This document shows positions 17,913-30,865 of a stretch of 64,000 nucleotides of DNA, in pieces. A program made the translations under genes and the position numbers. Each line of letters begins with the position of its first letter. The first letter of the stretch is position 1. Under the pieces are notes generated by a model. That model saw only the letters and a list, made by a program, of their open reading frames with translations. It searched no databases and was not told where the DNA came from. Source of the stretch: Lepidurus packardi (lineage: Eukaryota > Arthropoda > Branchiopoda > Notostraca > Triopsidae). Location: assembly GCA_023053545.1 (NCBI GenBank), contig JAKZAN010000006.1:6391001-6455000 (forward strand). Reading direction: 5' to 3'.

Positions 17913-19344
17913 ATGAAACAAATGGAAATAGAAACAGAAGAAAAGCCAAAAATATTGGAGGGAGAACAACGTCCCTCGAAAATAAGTTCAGTATTGTTAA
18001 CCGCTGCCATTTATTGTGGATTTTTTATTTTGGTAATTAATGCTAAATTTCTGGAAACAACATTCCTGACTTGTAGAATAACCTAGGGTGTGTGTGTAGC
18101 TATGCCCGGACTTACACTGCCAGAATTACAGCAGCAAGTCCATACTTCCTTTGGCGACATGGCCTACATATACACTGTAAAATCCGGCTTATATCTTGTC
18201 GGATGCTTCCTTGGTAATAACAAGGGACTTTTCTTTAATGCGTAATAACGTTCTTGAATTAGGAGGGGTAATACTAGAAAAATGGAATAAGCAGCTGCTC
18301 ATGTCTATCGCCTTCGCATTAACGACATTCGGCATGGTATTTGTACCCTGGTCTCCAAGCATGGCTATTCTTTTGGTTTGCATGGGAATTACGGGAATAG
18401 CTACCGGTTTCATTGACACTGGTGGAAATGTAACAATTCTGGCCACTTGGCAAGAAAAATCTGGGCCCTACATGCAAGCATTGCATTTCCTCTTTGGAGT
18501 AGGCGCCTTTTCGGGGCCTGTTCTAATCCAGCCCTTTACCGAAAAGATACAGGCTGGAGTAATTGCGAATAATATGACTAATGGGACAGACTCGTTTGAC
18601 AAGCAAGGTGTGACAAATTTGCAGGCCGTATATCCCATTGTCGCAGGTTTATCATTACTCGTGTCGCTGTCATTCTTAGTCATGATCAAAATTAAGACCT
18701 GTAAAATTGCGTCATCTCCCGAGAAGACGGACCAAAAAAACATACCAAATTGTTATGTGATCCTTTTTGTTTCGCTTTTGTTCATGTTTATGGTATTTTA
18801 TAGTGGTTTGGAAAATTGTTTTGGACAGTTTGCTCTGTCTTTCGCTATGAACGGAGATTTGCAAATGTCGAAAATCGACGCCTCTTATATAACAGCAGTA
18901 TTTTGGGGAAGTTTCACCGTTGGTCGTTTTTTAGCAATTTTTATTGCAAGCAAATTTGCTGCAGATAAAATGATTCTAATGGATTTGCTCATGTGTGCCG
19001 TTGCTTCGGCCCTAACAGTTTTCTCCAATCACTTCACATGGACTTTGTGGGTAGGGGCAGCTTTGAATGGTCTCGGCCAGGCTTCGGTGTACGCTTCCAT
19101 TATGGTGTGGACTGATAATTGCGTGGGGGCAACTCACAAAATTACGGCTATTCTAGTTACGGCAGCAGCTCTTGGTGAGATGTTCTGGCCCTCCGTTGTT
19201 GCCCATTTAATGGATGGCAACCCAATGATGCTTATGTATATCATGGTGGCACTTGTTACTGCCTGCATTTTAATGTTTGCCAGTGCCTATGTTTTTGCTA
19301 AGAAAATAAAAACGGCGACCTATCAAGTACCGCCGGAACAGTAA
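17913..19344 (+). CDS. MFS transporter 1, sodium-dependent glucose transporter 1-like
   Basis: Twelve-helix major facilitator of the MFSD4/NaGLT1 type; sugar transport is inferred from family only. Exons 17913-18032, 18087-18213 and 18263-19344 give 442 residues. The introns are only 54 and 49 bp. Helix 1 crosses the first junction (YCGFFILGVCVAMPG) and helix 2 the second (VGCFLGGVILEKW); both junctions are phase-consistent. An ATG at 18196 opens a long frame but lies in helix-2 coding sequence in another frame, so it is not the start. Helices 5 (LHFLFGVGAFSGPVLIQPF) and 6 flank a loop of about 30 residues with N-glycosylation sites; the same loop is enormously enlarged in the next gene. Exon 2 is 127 bp in both genes, marking a tandem duplication. 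Confidence 0.85.
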
Positions 19345-19349
19345 CCAAG

Positions 19350-19355
19350 AATAAA
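19350..19355 (+). promoter_or_regulatory. Poly(A) signal of MFS transporter 1
   Basis: AATAAA begins five bases after the stop codon. The tandem paralog has an AATAAA in nearly the same place (23360), which supports common descent of the 3' ends. Confidence 0.5.
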
Positions 19356-19611
19356 ACTACCGGACTTCTGCGCTGGGTTGAATTCGAACCATTTCGCGCG
19401 TTGGATGCAACATCGGATATTTTTTCCGACCACTACGATACCCTTATTTGTGTTCACACAACAGCTGACGGTGAAACAAGTTTGTGCAATACAATTTATG
19501 TAGACTTTCGAAAGATCCACTCGTAGTTCATGTGCGCAAAACCAGTTTGATTTGTTTTGTGACTTTTGATACAGGTGATAAGCCGGCCAAGTAGTACTTG
19601 AAGTAAGCGAA

Positions 19612-22600
19612 ATGCACTTCGCAGGCCGAGAGCGAGAGGAAGACAGAGACAATGATGAAGAGGTGCTTTTTGATCAAGCGGGATTGTTAAATGGAGGAGT
19701 AATTAATAGGGAACTGAGGCTTCCAGCCAATGGTCGAATACTGCCCATTGTCCCACCTGTAGTAAGACCAGGAAAAGTTTTCCATACGTTTGCTCTTTTC
19801 GCAGCATACTTTGGCCAGGTATAAATGTTGGTCCTAACACAAACACACAATTCCCGCCCTCTTTATTTTAAGGGAGTATGTATGGCAATAACCGGGCCTA
19901 CCTTGATAGATCTTCAACATCTCCTTGGCGTATCGTTTGGGGTTATGGGCTACCTGTATACAGCGAGGTCTATTGGGTACTTGTCTGGATCCTGTTTAGG
20001 TAATTTTTCGTCACTCTTTTTTGATAAATTCAGATTCATAAGTAAGCGATCCTTGTTTTACTTAGGGGGAATTTTATTGGACCGATGTAACAGAACATTC
20101 CTGGCCTTTGTGGCGTTAGTATGCTCAGCCATTGGAATAGGAGCTGTTCCGTGGTGCACCAAAATTGGGTTTATGATGATTTGCTTAGTCAGCACCGGAT
20201 TATCAATGGGTATCCTAGAGGTAGCCTGCAATTCTTTAACAATGGATCTGTGGGGGAAAAAAGCCAGTTTTTGTATTCAAGCCTTCCATTTTAGCTTCGC
20301 TTTAGGTGCCTTTATTGCACCCATACTAGCTCAGCCGTTTCTTTCCTCCACGAGCGAACTTGGCTATAATGGTACCTTAACTACGAAGGGTCACCGAAGC
20401 CTTCGGTATACCGATGAAATTTTACCTAGCTTGCAAACTCTCGAATTTACTCGAAACTATGAATTGGACAACATATCTAACATGAACACGAAGTTTCCCC
20501 AGACGCCACAAGTTCACGGTAGAACTAATCGTGATACAAACGAGACAGCACTATTCAGCTCTAATATGAGTATTACGCAAAATACGACAATTAAGACAGA
20601 TAACATCGCAACTCCAAAACCGGCACCAGTAGCTGCAGAATCATATCCGAGTACTCCCTTGGCCGTAAATGCGACTGTGCTATTACAAGCTCAATCCAAT
20701 TCCACTAATGAAAACGTGACTATTAAGTCCACCACGCCCGACACGGGGCCAAAGAAAATTACAACAATTACAAGAATAGAGAACGTTGGAAGTACGGAGC
20801 CTGACACGACTGCTTTAAACATAACTACGACAGAATTAAATACAACAAAACCTGGTATTTCTACATCTTCTACCACTGTAAAGCCTAAGAAAAATAAACC
20901 TCTAACCGATGGCTCCAAATTGGATAAGACAAAAGACTGGGAGTTAGTTCAGATACCGAAACTAGACCCTCTACGTCAGCCTTTGCCAACGTCGTCCCTG
21001 CCCCCGACAACAATCATTGCCACGTTAACCCCATCAACAATAAATTTCACCTCCGCAGCACCCAACGATACAGTCCTAGCAAACACAACCGTTACTCCAA
21101 TACCAAATGCATCACTCGTTACTACGACGGATGCAACAGTATTGAAAGAAAGTATCAATGATAAAGAAATTCGAACCACGGTTAACCCCACACTACTCGC
21201 CAACAACACCGCCGATTTTGAAGACGGCAATGCTACCACAATTAATGACGTTGGTGTGACATGGGGGCAAGAAATACCTGTAGGTGAATTATCTCTACCT
21301 ACTCCTCGAACTGTTTCCGGCACATCGTTTCCGGACAATTATACTCGAACTGCTGCCACAGTTAATGACGTTGGTGTGACATCGGGGCAAGAAATACCTT
21401 TAGGTGAATTACCTCGAACTGCTGCCACAGTTAATGACGTTGGTGTGACATCGGGGCAAGAAATACCTTTAGGTGAATTATCTCTACCTACTCCTCGAAC
21501 TGTTTCCGGCACATCGTTTCCGGACAATTATACTCGAACTGCTGCCACAGTTAATGACGTTGGTGTGACATGGGGGCAAGAAATACCTTTAGGTGAATTA
21601 TCTCTACCTACTCCTCGAACTGTTTCCGGCACATCGTTTCCGGACAATTATACTCGAACTGCTGCCACAGTTAATGACGTTGGTGTGACATCGGGGCAAG
21701 AAATACCTTTAGGTGAATTACCTCGAACTGCTGCCACAGTTAATGACGTTGGTGTGACATCGGGGCAAGAAATACCTTTAGGTGAATTACCTCGACCTAC
21801 TCCTCGAACTGTTTCCGGCACATCGTCTCCGGACAATTATACTCGAACTGCTGCCACAGTTAATGACGTTGGTGTGACACCGGGGCAAGAAATAGTTTTA
21901 GGTGAATTACCCCTATCTACTCCTCGAACTGCTGTCAATGTTACACTCGGATTCTCTCCGTTCTCACGTTTAAGTTCAAATGCTTCAAATTCAAGCGCTG
22001 CCGATAAATTTTTATCGACTACAGAAAATCAAACTATAATTTCCAAGAATACCGCTGAACTCGTAACCCAGTCTCTCAATTCCCTAAGTATCACAACCAG
22101 CGCTCCTTTAGTTTCTATATCGGATCAAAATTCAATTCTTACGACGCCTATCACGACTTCCTACAGTACTACAAGGGATGATAGCTCAGTCTTCTCTGAC
22201 CTAATTGCGGAGAAAATTAACGAAGAAGCCGTTACGAAAAGCCGGGGCAAGTATCGCGGCCAACAGCTGAAAATTCAAGATATTGACTTGCAAACAAATT
22301 CTGATCATTTGATACTCCCAGAAGCAACCAGCCCCGTAACTCCGGCAACCATTTCGTCAACAAGTACGACAAGTACGATCAGTATCATTCGTACTTCACA
22401 CAATACCATCAGTACTAGTGAAAGTAGCACAATGCGTACCACAGTTGCTGCCCAAGTATTAACGTTAACATCAAAACACAACTTCAAGCCCATAACGTTT
22501 GATAACGACATAGAAGACCGAAAAGATTTGCTAAGCTTTGTGCAAGAAGCTGAGAAATATGGGGTAACCAAGATTCATATAGTCTACACTGTCATTGCTG

Positions 22601-23358
22601 TTTACATGCTGCATGTGTCTTTTAGCTTCTTGTTTTTCTTGTGTTCCAAGACACCACGAAGCAATCGAGAAACTATTCCAATCAAAACCCCTCAAATCTC
22701 ATCCCCCGTTTCCTATGTCGTATTCGTTTCACTAATGTTCGTAGTAGTATTTTGTTACGTCAGTATCGAAGTAGCATACGGGCAGTATGTTCTAAGTTTT
22801 GCAGTTAAAAGCGACCTGCACATGAACAAAACCGACGGAGCCTACGTTACAGCGTTATTTTGGGGTAGCTTTGCTCTAACCCGTTTCGCTTCTATATTTT
22901 TTGGGGACAAAATTCCACCGTTTTCTATGATGATTGCTAATATTGCGGTGTGTGCAGTTGGTACGTTTTCCTTGTTCTCAGCCAATACGTCAAGTTCATC
23001 GTTACGGACAGGATCGGCTTTACTCGGGATAGGTATGGCGACGATGTCGCATACGGTAAAGAAATGGGCCGATAGTTGTGTTTCTGTCAATATTCGCACT
23101 CGTACTGCATCCGTATTCATAGTTGCAGTAGCCATGGGAGAAACAATTAGCACAATGACCGTGAGCAACCTGATGACTAACAACCCTATGGTATTAACAT
23201 ACCAAATCGGAAGTGCGGTGTTGTTCTGTGCAGTCGCTTTTATCACTGCGAGTTGGTTTGCCAAGAGAAGATCACTAGGCATTAGATATCAGTTGGCTAA
23301 TTCGTGTGACGAGGAAGGAATTGAGCATCCGGGACAAGATCTGCAAATTTTTGCTTAA
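19612..23358 (+). CDS. MFS transporter 2 with giant mucin-like extracellular loop
   Basis: Paralog of the preceding transporter. Exons 19612-19818, 19873-19999 and 20066-23358 give 1208 residues. Introns sit at the same two places as in the neighbour, and exon 2 is again 127 bp. The N-terminal tail is acidic and longer. Helices 1-5 (for example GVCMAITGPTLIDLQ and CIQAFHFSFALGAFIAPILAQPF) and helices 6-12 match the MFS fold. Between helices 5 and 6 lies an insertion at about residues 205-947. It is rich in Thr, Ser, Asn and Pro with many N-X-S/T sites, and topology places it outside the cell. Residues about 501-734 are imperfect tandem repeats. The 66-bp second intron has no in-frame stop, so an unspliced message stays open. 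The substrate is unknown; the loop could be a glycosylated shield or adhesive stalk, which is inference. Confidence 0.85.
21232..21933 (+). repeat. Coding tandem repeats, 40- and 23-residue units
   Basis: Seven units in frame inside MFS transporter 2: long (120 bp), short (69 bp), long, long, short, long and a final diverged 84-bp unit. Each begins ATVNDVGVTxGQEIPLGEL (the first ATTINDVGV). Long units continue with a PTPRTVSGTS part and a DNYTR N-glycosylation site; short units lack an internal 51 bp. The long-short-long block recurs with a 309-bp period and is nearly identical at the DNA level, which indicates recent unequal exchange. Antisense frames across it are by-products. Confidence 0.95.
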
Positions 23359-23359
23359 G

Positions 23360-23365
23360 AATAAA
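23360..23365 (+). promoter_or_regulatory. Poly(A) signal of MFS transporter 2
   Basis: AATAAA begins one base after the stop codon, mirroring the upstream paralog. Confidence 0.5.
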
Positions 23366-23640
23366 ATTGTTAATGTCCAGGTTTTTCTTCTGTCTAACTT
23401 CCTGGATTGCAAGCTTACTATGGTATGATACGACATAATGAATTAGCCAAAGACTGTGATAATTGTGTGGGAAAGAAATACATATGGTCTATTCAAAGCC
23501 TTGAATCAAATATATCCTCACCCAGCTCTTAGACAGGAATTACCGTAACCTTAGCATAGCGTATTACTGAGTGGTAGATGGCCTAAAGATTGAAGAAAAC
23601 AAAGTCAGGTACAACTATAAATTATAGTGTGTACAAATTA

Positions 23641-24679
23641 TTACTTGGACCATTCCACAGTGAGAATCAGATGATCGTAACCAAATCCGTTCAAAGAATG
23701 GATAGCACGTTCAGCATCTTCTCTGCGTTTATAGCTAATGAAAGCAAAGCCTCGAGACTGTCCGGTAGTTTTATCCTTGGAAAGAAAGATGCGTGAAATC
23801 TCTCCAAGGCGGCCAAAAAGTTCTTGCAAATCGGAATCCCGGGCATTTTCGGACAGATTCGTAACGCGTACAGTCGATGCTTCGTCAGCTAAAGAAGCAA
23901 AAAACATCAGAAATAAACGTTGTAAGTGAACAACAATACCTCTTCTGTTGGACATCATGGTTTCTCCACGTCTGTTGCCGCCGTCTCGTAAAGCCGGAGC
24001 CACGTATGCACCAGGTTGCCCTGGTTTGGCTTTGGGATCCGAACCAGCAGAAGCAGCAGGGGTTGGAGTTGAGGCTTTCTTGTCGTCCGCCTTGGTAAGC
24101 GTTTCGTGAATAGGACCAAGTGTATCTTTGTAAGGACACTGTGTAGTCCAATGGTCTTCTTTGCAAATTCGACATTTGACAACCCCCTTCTGCATGCCCT
24201 TCAACTTGTCCAGCGAGTTTTCTTCTGGTTTATCTACTTCTTCCTTGTTGGTAATGAATTGCATATAAACATCTTCGCCGACAATAGTGGTAGCTGGATT
24301 TGGTCCTGGCTTGTCTTCTTTGGATTGACCAAACTTTGGCCACGCTTTTCGCTGGGCAATTGGCTTGGATACTTGACGCTTCTCAATGCGGTACTGCCTA
24401 ATGACTTTGATCTTTTTGCCAGCATCATTAATACCCCATTCGGTGACTGTTTTCAGTCCATTCTTGGTTTCTTCGACTGGTTCAGGAAAGCCTATTGCGA
24501 GCAAAGCTAGGGTTTAGTCTAATATAATAACGAATTGAACCAATATACTTTCAATCTCGTCGACCTCATCGGCCCAGCTGGACTTGACTCTGTGAAGGGA
24601 AACGCCAGAAAATTGTGATTTTATCAGTAAATTAACATGTAGCAATAATCGGTACTTACTCTGTATCGGCTACTGGCAT
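23641..24679 (-). CDS. EIF3G: Eukaryotic translation initiation factor 3 subunit G
   Basis: RNA-binding subunit of the eIF3 complex, acting in cytoplasmic 40S scanning and reinitiation. Exons 24679-24660, 24589-24549, 24506-23940 and 23888-23641 give 291 residues. The N-terminus contains SSWADEVDE, followed by the eIF3g core (KTVTEWGINDAGKKIKVIRQ), a zinc knuckle with spacing CX2CX3HX4C (CRICKEDHWTTQC) and the KDTLGPIHE motif. A Pro/Ala linker leads to a C-terminal RRM with RNP2 VRVTNL and RNP1 RGFAFISY, ending HLILTVEWSK. The last intron (23889-23939, 51 bp) lacks stops in frame, so an unspliced form would add 17 residues just before the RRM; homology (NRRAD joined to EAST) supports splicing. 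The start is set by the short first exon MPVADTE. Confidence 0.95.
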
Positions 24680-25826
24680 TGTTATTCAACGATTTATGAT
24701 CAACGTGAGGCTAAAATCCAAAGGAAATAAACTTGCGAAATGGCTGACCCAACAACACATCCACGAGCACCACCTTTTCGTGTACTTAAGATTAAGTCCA
24801 CATGTCATCCATAGATGGCATGAACATCGGCTTTCGATCAGCGTCAAGAAAAAAAGCGGTTCTTTTGATTAGGTTGATTTCCGTTTGGAAATAAGAGCCT
24901 TTTCTTTCCCATTTGACTTGTATGATCTTTATTGGAGCTTAACGAGAGTCAAATGTATCATATCTGTATAAAATCTGGAGAGTCTTCATAATATTTATAT
25001 TACTGAGAAGTATGAGTTAAAATGTTTTGCTTTTCTTAGTTATTTTATGTATTCTGTCCGAAGATTTTCGTCGTTTCTAAGGTTGCGCTACGTAGTGCAG
25101 TCATAGTTCTTCGACAGTTTTAAGTCATCACCCCGCTTTGTATGAATTTCAATAATTGTCCTTTAGATTCTCACCACAATTCTTGACGATCAGACTACCT
25201 TTGAATATGCCTGTAATAAGGACCAGCAATACACCAATTTTGTAGGGGCTATATACTCTTAACATGATCCAATAAGCAGCTATATACAAAGACTAGCTAA
25301 AGCCCTTGCCCGCCACTTGCATAGGTTCCACCAATCTACAACTAATCCACAAAAATAGACCAATGCAAAATTAAATCAAGTTATAAAATAAAAGAGCCTG
25401 CACTTTATATAGGATTGACAGGTCTGAAAAATAGAAAACCAAAAACTATTCTACACGATTGTGATTATAAAAGACGGAGTCATATTTTTCGCATAATTTC
25501 ACTCTAGAGGATCGGATTACGGTTTGACAGAGACGCCGAGAATCGAAGTGTGACCGGCCAATCAGAGACAAAGCGGAAAAAGACTAGTTAGCAATGAACA
25601 AACAAAAATCATCAAGCACTCTGGGTACTTTCTTCACAGAAGACTCGCACAAAATCTCGGGGAACTAATTCTGATCAAGTCCTCATGGAATTTTCCTTAC
25701 CTCCAAATAATTAAGTACACCACATATATTTTTTACATCACGTCCTTTTTTAAAGACCTAAAGAAAGCATATAGGTTTCGAATCTTCCCTCAAATAACTA
25801 GTTATTAACGTTTCCACACACCCTGA
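24680..25826. other. Intergenic stretch between eIF3g and RNF11
   Basis: It is AT-rich and holds no supported gene. It contains the eIF3g promoter and 5' UTR and the RNF11 3' UTR, since both genes run on the minus strand. Confidence 0.6.
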
Positions 25827-26398
25827 TCAGTTCGTGTGATACGTGCTCAGTAAAGCAGACTCAACTGGCTCCATACAGGACGGGCAAGTAAAGCTGCGCA
25901 TTAGCCAATCATCTATGCAGTCCACATGGTATGTATGCATACATGGTAAATAGCGAACTGGGTCACCGACCATGAACTCGATCATGCAAATGACACATCT
26001 AAACAATAGAAAGAATAAAACATTAGTATTACTCGAATATTCTGACTTTAATCGTAAAACGAAGTAAAAGTATTACTCTCGGTTTTTCTTACACCCGTCA
26101 TATGTCCCTGTGGGCAGATGCTGTATCAAACCAATTCTTTTGGCAATTCGAATTTGTTCTTCCTCAGTGAGCTGAGATGCAGGTCTGTTCACGCTGGGAG
26201 TTGGATGATACATCGGTACGGATTCCTACGTACAAGACCAAATGACGTTGTATATATAATAATCGAAATTTTCTATGTTACGACGTATACCTCGTACGGT
26301 GGGGGAGGCTCACTGGGAGATTCAATGATGGAAGGGGTTTCTCCACCGTGAAGAAGAGAAACATCATCATTTGTTGACCCTTGCAAGCAGTTTCCCAT
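25827..26398 (-). CDS. RNF11: RING finger protein 11
   Basis: Small membrane-associated E3 ubiquitin ligase/adaptor acting with NEDD4-type ligases and endosomal trafficking in the family. Exons 26398-26291, 26225-26077 and 25998-25827 give 142 residues (vertebrate forms are about 154). The N-terminus MGNCLQ has the Gly2/Cys4 myristoylation-palmitoylation signal. A PPPPYE motif near residues 31-36 is the expected WW-domain ligand. LTEEEQIRIAKRIGLIQHLP is the conserved middle helix. The C-terminal RING-H2 reads CVIC, FLxxG-type spacer, PCMHTYHVDCIDDW and CPSC, with all eight zinc ligands present. Confidence 0.96.
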
Positions 26399-26855
26399 GG
26401 TTGAAACGCGACACCTTGTAATTGGATTGTAAAAAACTTAACAATTACGAACGAAAAGCTAGTTCCATCGTACAACCCGAACCAAAGACCACTTTCTCTT
26501 TCTAACAAAAAGTTTTACTCTCAACAAACAAAGAAATCAGCTGTCTGACTTCTTCTGCCATCTATGAAAGGACGAAGCAACATTGCGCGCGGAACTTGAA
26601 CTTTTGATGAAGGGCAGATCGTATTTTTAAACAAGTCTCAAATAAGTGGTTTAATGAAGTACTGGATTTTTTGCAAGAAGTAGATTATACCATATCCAGC
26701 CCAATCAGGATCATGTATTTAAAAGCTATACCTACAAGCTTTCCTTGTACCGATACTCAATTCCTCTATAAAGTGGAAAATCTGGTAAAACTCTAAAAAA
26801 AAACTAAGCACGAACTCTAAAATATAAACCCTGTGCACAATGTTTGTGCGTATAG
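26399..26855. other. Gap between RNF11 start and AK3 stop
   Basis: About 457 bp holding the RNF11 promoter and the AK3 3' UTR (both minus). I see no gene in it. Confidence 0.6.
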
Positions 26856-28236
<1,381 letters not shown>

Positions 28237-30084
28237 TCAAGCTGTTATTAAGATAACCGACTTTCCTAGCAATCTAGGCGTTCTCCAAACTACAACACAA
28301 CCTACCGCGCTAACAACCAAAACGGTTAACAATCTAGTCCACGATCTGCCTTCTAGCTTTGTTGGCTTTTCCACGATTAAATCTGCTGGTACGTGCTCAG
28401 CTTTGTCTTGAAGTTTACTCAAGTAAGTGGAAAGAAATTTGACTTGGCTTTGCAAGCCGGTAGTATAACGCATGCTATCCTCACAGTGGTGGGATAAATC
28501 ATTCAGTGACGCTGCCTGCTGGCCCAGTTCAAGAATACGGGGTTTATTCTCAAGCTGAATCCTCAAATAGGCGATGGAGGCTTCCATATAGCGAAGCTGC
28601 TTTGCTAGACTACCGACTAGAGACACAGCTTCAGGGCAGCTATAAGAAAACGTCACATTATTATATCGAATTATGTTACTTACATTACTATACACCTAAT
28701 ATATACCTGATAGTTTTTCTATAATGCAATGCAGGTAAGCTAGATCTTTTCCACTCCCGTGTGTGGATTTCCTTGATGGCTTGAAGTAGTCGAACTCTTA
28801 CGCCAACCTGTTCGATGCCCATACGGTCCAGGTCTTCTTCGGTTAAGCATAAAAAGGCGTAAAAGTTAACGGAGTGTTCCTTAAAACGGGGCAGTAAGTC
28901 GGCTAATTCCATCCCCATGAGAACCATCTCCAATTCGGTTACCTCGGACGTCAAATGCGGTCTATGAATAAAACTCACTAATAGCTTTAATTTAACGTAC
29001 CAAGTTAAGCTACTACTTGGAATCAATCACAGTTTGTTTCTCCGATTGAACTGCGCAAATAGTCCCTTCCAAAAGATCTTTAACCTGCAAAGAAAAATTA
29101 GATTCTGTGAATGAGTAGTTGCTTTCTTACTTCAGGGTACCTCGCACTTAAAGCGATATCAGCTGCAGTTTGGCCGCTAGTATTAACTACCTTCGTATCA
29201 GCGCCTTTTTCTAAGAGCAAGCGAACAACGTGACCGTGCCCTTGATTGGCTGCCCACATCAGAGCCTAAAAGGACAACCGAATTCCGATTAAACGGTATA
29301 AACTGCGGAAAAAACATACTGTCCATCCTTTGTTATCTTGGCTGTTACATTCTACTCCGTACCCCAATAACAAGCGAACAAGTTGTAACCTCCCTTCTTT
29401 ACATGCAAACATCAATGGCGTTACACGGTGTCTTTCAGCTGCATTTACTAGAGCCTTTTTGTCCAACATCAGCTTTGCACATTTAACTAAAGCATCTTCG
29501 TTCTCATGGCTCGATGCGCAAACGGCCATAAAAGCTGTGTAAAGATCTAGAGAAGCCATTTTTCAGTTACTCTATATTATAATAAGAATTAAGTAATTTC
29601 ACCTTTGTGGAAATTTGGGTCCGCTCCAGCTTCTAGGAGTATTTTTACTGCATCCGATTGCCCAGAAGAGCCGGCATACATTAACGCCGTCCATCCTGAT
29701 TTCAGAACTTGATCAGCTGCTAAACCTCTATCCAGAAAATTTTTTATCAATTCGTCATTCCCTTTCACTGCTGCCATTCGAACATCATCCAGATCTATGG
29801 ACTTAATTGACGGTGGTAATGCTTGTTGGGTCTTGTTGTTGCGTTGGTTTGTTGTAATTACATTTAGCATTTTCTGTGCTTGAGATTTGGGTTCAGGCTC
29901 CTAGAGAAACAATACAGAAATTACTAGTACTCTTACATTTATTTATTTAGTTTAAATAATAAAATAAAACGCTAACTTGATTTTGATAGGAGCTTTGTCC
30001 GTTCGAAGAAGGGAAACTATAGCTAAAGTTCAGGTCGTCTGAATCACTGTCATCGTCCGACATTCCTGCTGGTCGCCCATTCAT
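28237..30084 (-). CDS. ASZ1: Ankyrin, SAM and tail-anchor protein (GASZ/ASZ1 homolog)
   Basis: Germline piRNA-pathway scaffold anchored in the mitochondrial outer membrane in the known family. Exons 30084-29977, 29900-29603, 29546-29320, 29265-29131, 29084-29017, 28961-28707 and 28639-28237 give 497 residues. After an acidic N-terminus (DDDSDSDD) come ankyrin repeats at about residues 70-260 (SGWTALMYAGSSGQSDAVK, HRVTPLMFACKEG, ALMWAANQGHGHVVRLLL). A SAM domain follows at about 280-345 (LTEEDLDRMGIEQVGVRVR), then a coiled segment, then a C-terminal hydrophobic tail anchor with VLVVSAVGCVVVW. The order ankyrin-SAM-tail anchor is diagnostic for GASZ. An ATG inside intron 2 makes a misleading frame at 29559; homology places the exon-3 start at 29546. 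Confidence 0.9.
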
Positions 30085-30865
30085 TTTTACTAAGAATGTT
30101 AGCAGTAATTATCCAGTAGCTTTTGCCTAAAAATACGTAACCACTTTAAAACACCGCGCTCGAAGTTTTCAAATAAACACACGCTGCAATGTGTTCGTGC
30201 CCGTTAGTATCGCGTGTCTATAGCGTCCGAAGTCCATAAACAAACAAAAGACGACCTCTGCCGAAGAATTTTCTACTAGCCAATGGGATCGAAGGGAAAT
30301 TCTTAAACTAGTTCAAGACTTCAACGAAGAAAGAATTTAACCCAAAAATACTTTCTTTATTTTATTTTATGATTGAGCTTATCAACGCACTTTTCCGGTT
30401 TGGTAACGCAGACCAGTATTTCACTTATGCTTCCGACTGTTTCCCACAAGAGGTCAGGAAACCGCAGCTGCCGTCTTTCCCTTTCCTAGACGCGTAGCGA
30501 CTGCAGTTTACAGTCGACGTAGAGAATGAATAAGCTGTTAGACGATTTGCATGCCTCGGAGCTTGGCCAGCAATCTATCTATATCCAGCCGTTAGTCCTT
30601 GGGCACAAGTATAACGGTTTTCATTTAAGAATCTTCATCTTAGGAGTCACTTGTCGCTGCACAATAATTGGCGTCAGATACGGTATAGAACGGGTTGCTT
30701 AACTCAACGGGGGCCCGGATCGTAAAATAGAAAAAGAAACTAGTCAAGAAGCGCAAGGTCCAAAAAAAGTGACGCGGTATCCAAAGGTTATAGTTGGGTG
30801 TTGTTGGCAAGTAGTTCTGGTTCCCGTTGGCACTCGTACTCCGTAATGGTTAGACTTAGACGAAG
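30085..30865. other. Divergent intergenic region upstream of ASZ1 and the next gene
   Basis: ASZ1 (minus) and the secreted cysteine-rich gene (plus) start on either side, so both promoters should lie here. No other gene is visible. Confidence 0.5.

Noticed and set aside
18196..18262. Long single ORF start for MFS transporter 1 at 18196
   Set aside because: It begins out of frame within helix-2 coding sequence and reads through an intron; the spliced model restores helices 1-2.
20976..21836. Several minus-strand frames of 62-120 codons with repeated MSGNDVPETVRGVG starts across the transporter repeats
   Set aside because: They are mirror images of the plus-strand coding repeats; the plus frame is continuous with MFS helices on both sides.
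21232..21933. Regularly spaced repeats that might suggest a CRISPR array
   Set aside because: Repeats are in frame, contiguous coding units without unique spacers, in a eukaryotic gene.
29547..29559. ATG at 29559 as the start of a separate ankyrin ORF
   Set aside because: It lies in an intron of ASZ1; the downstream acceptor joins exon 2 to exon 3 in phase.
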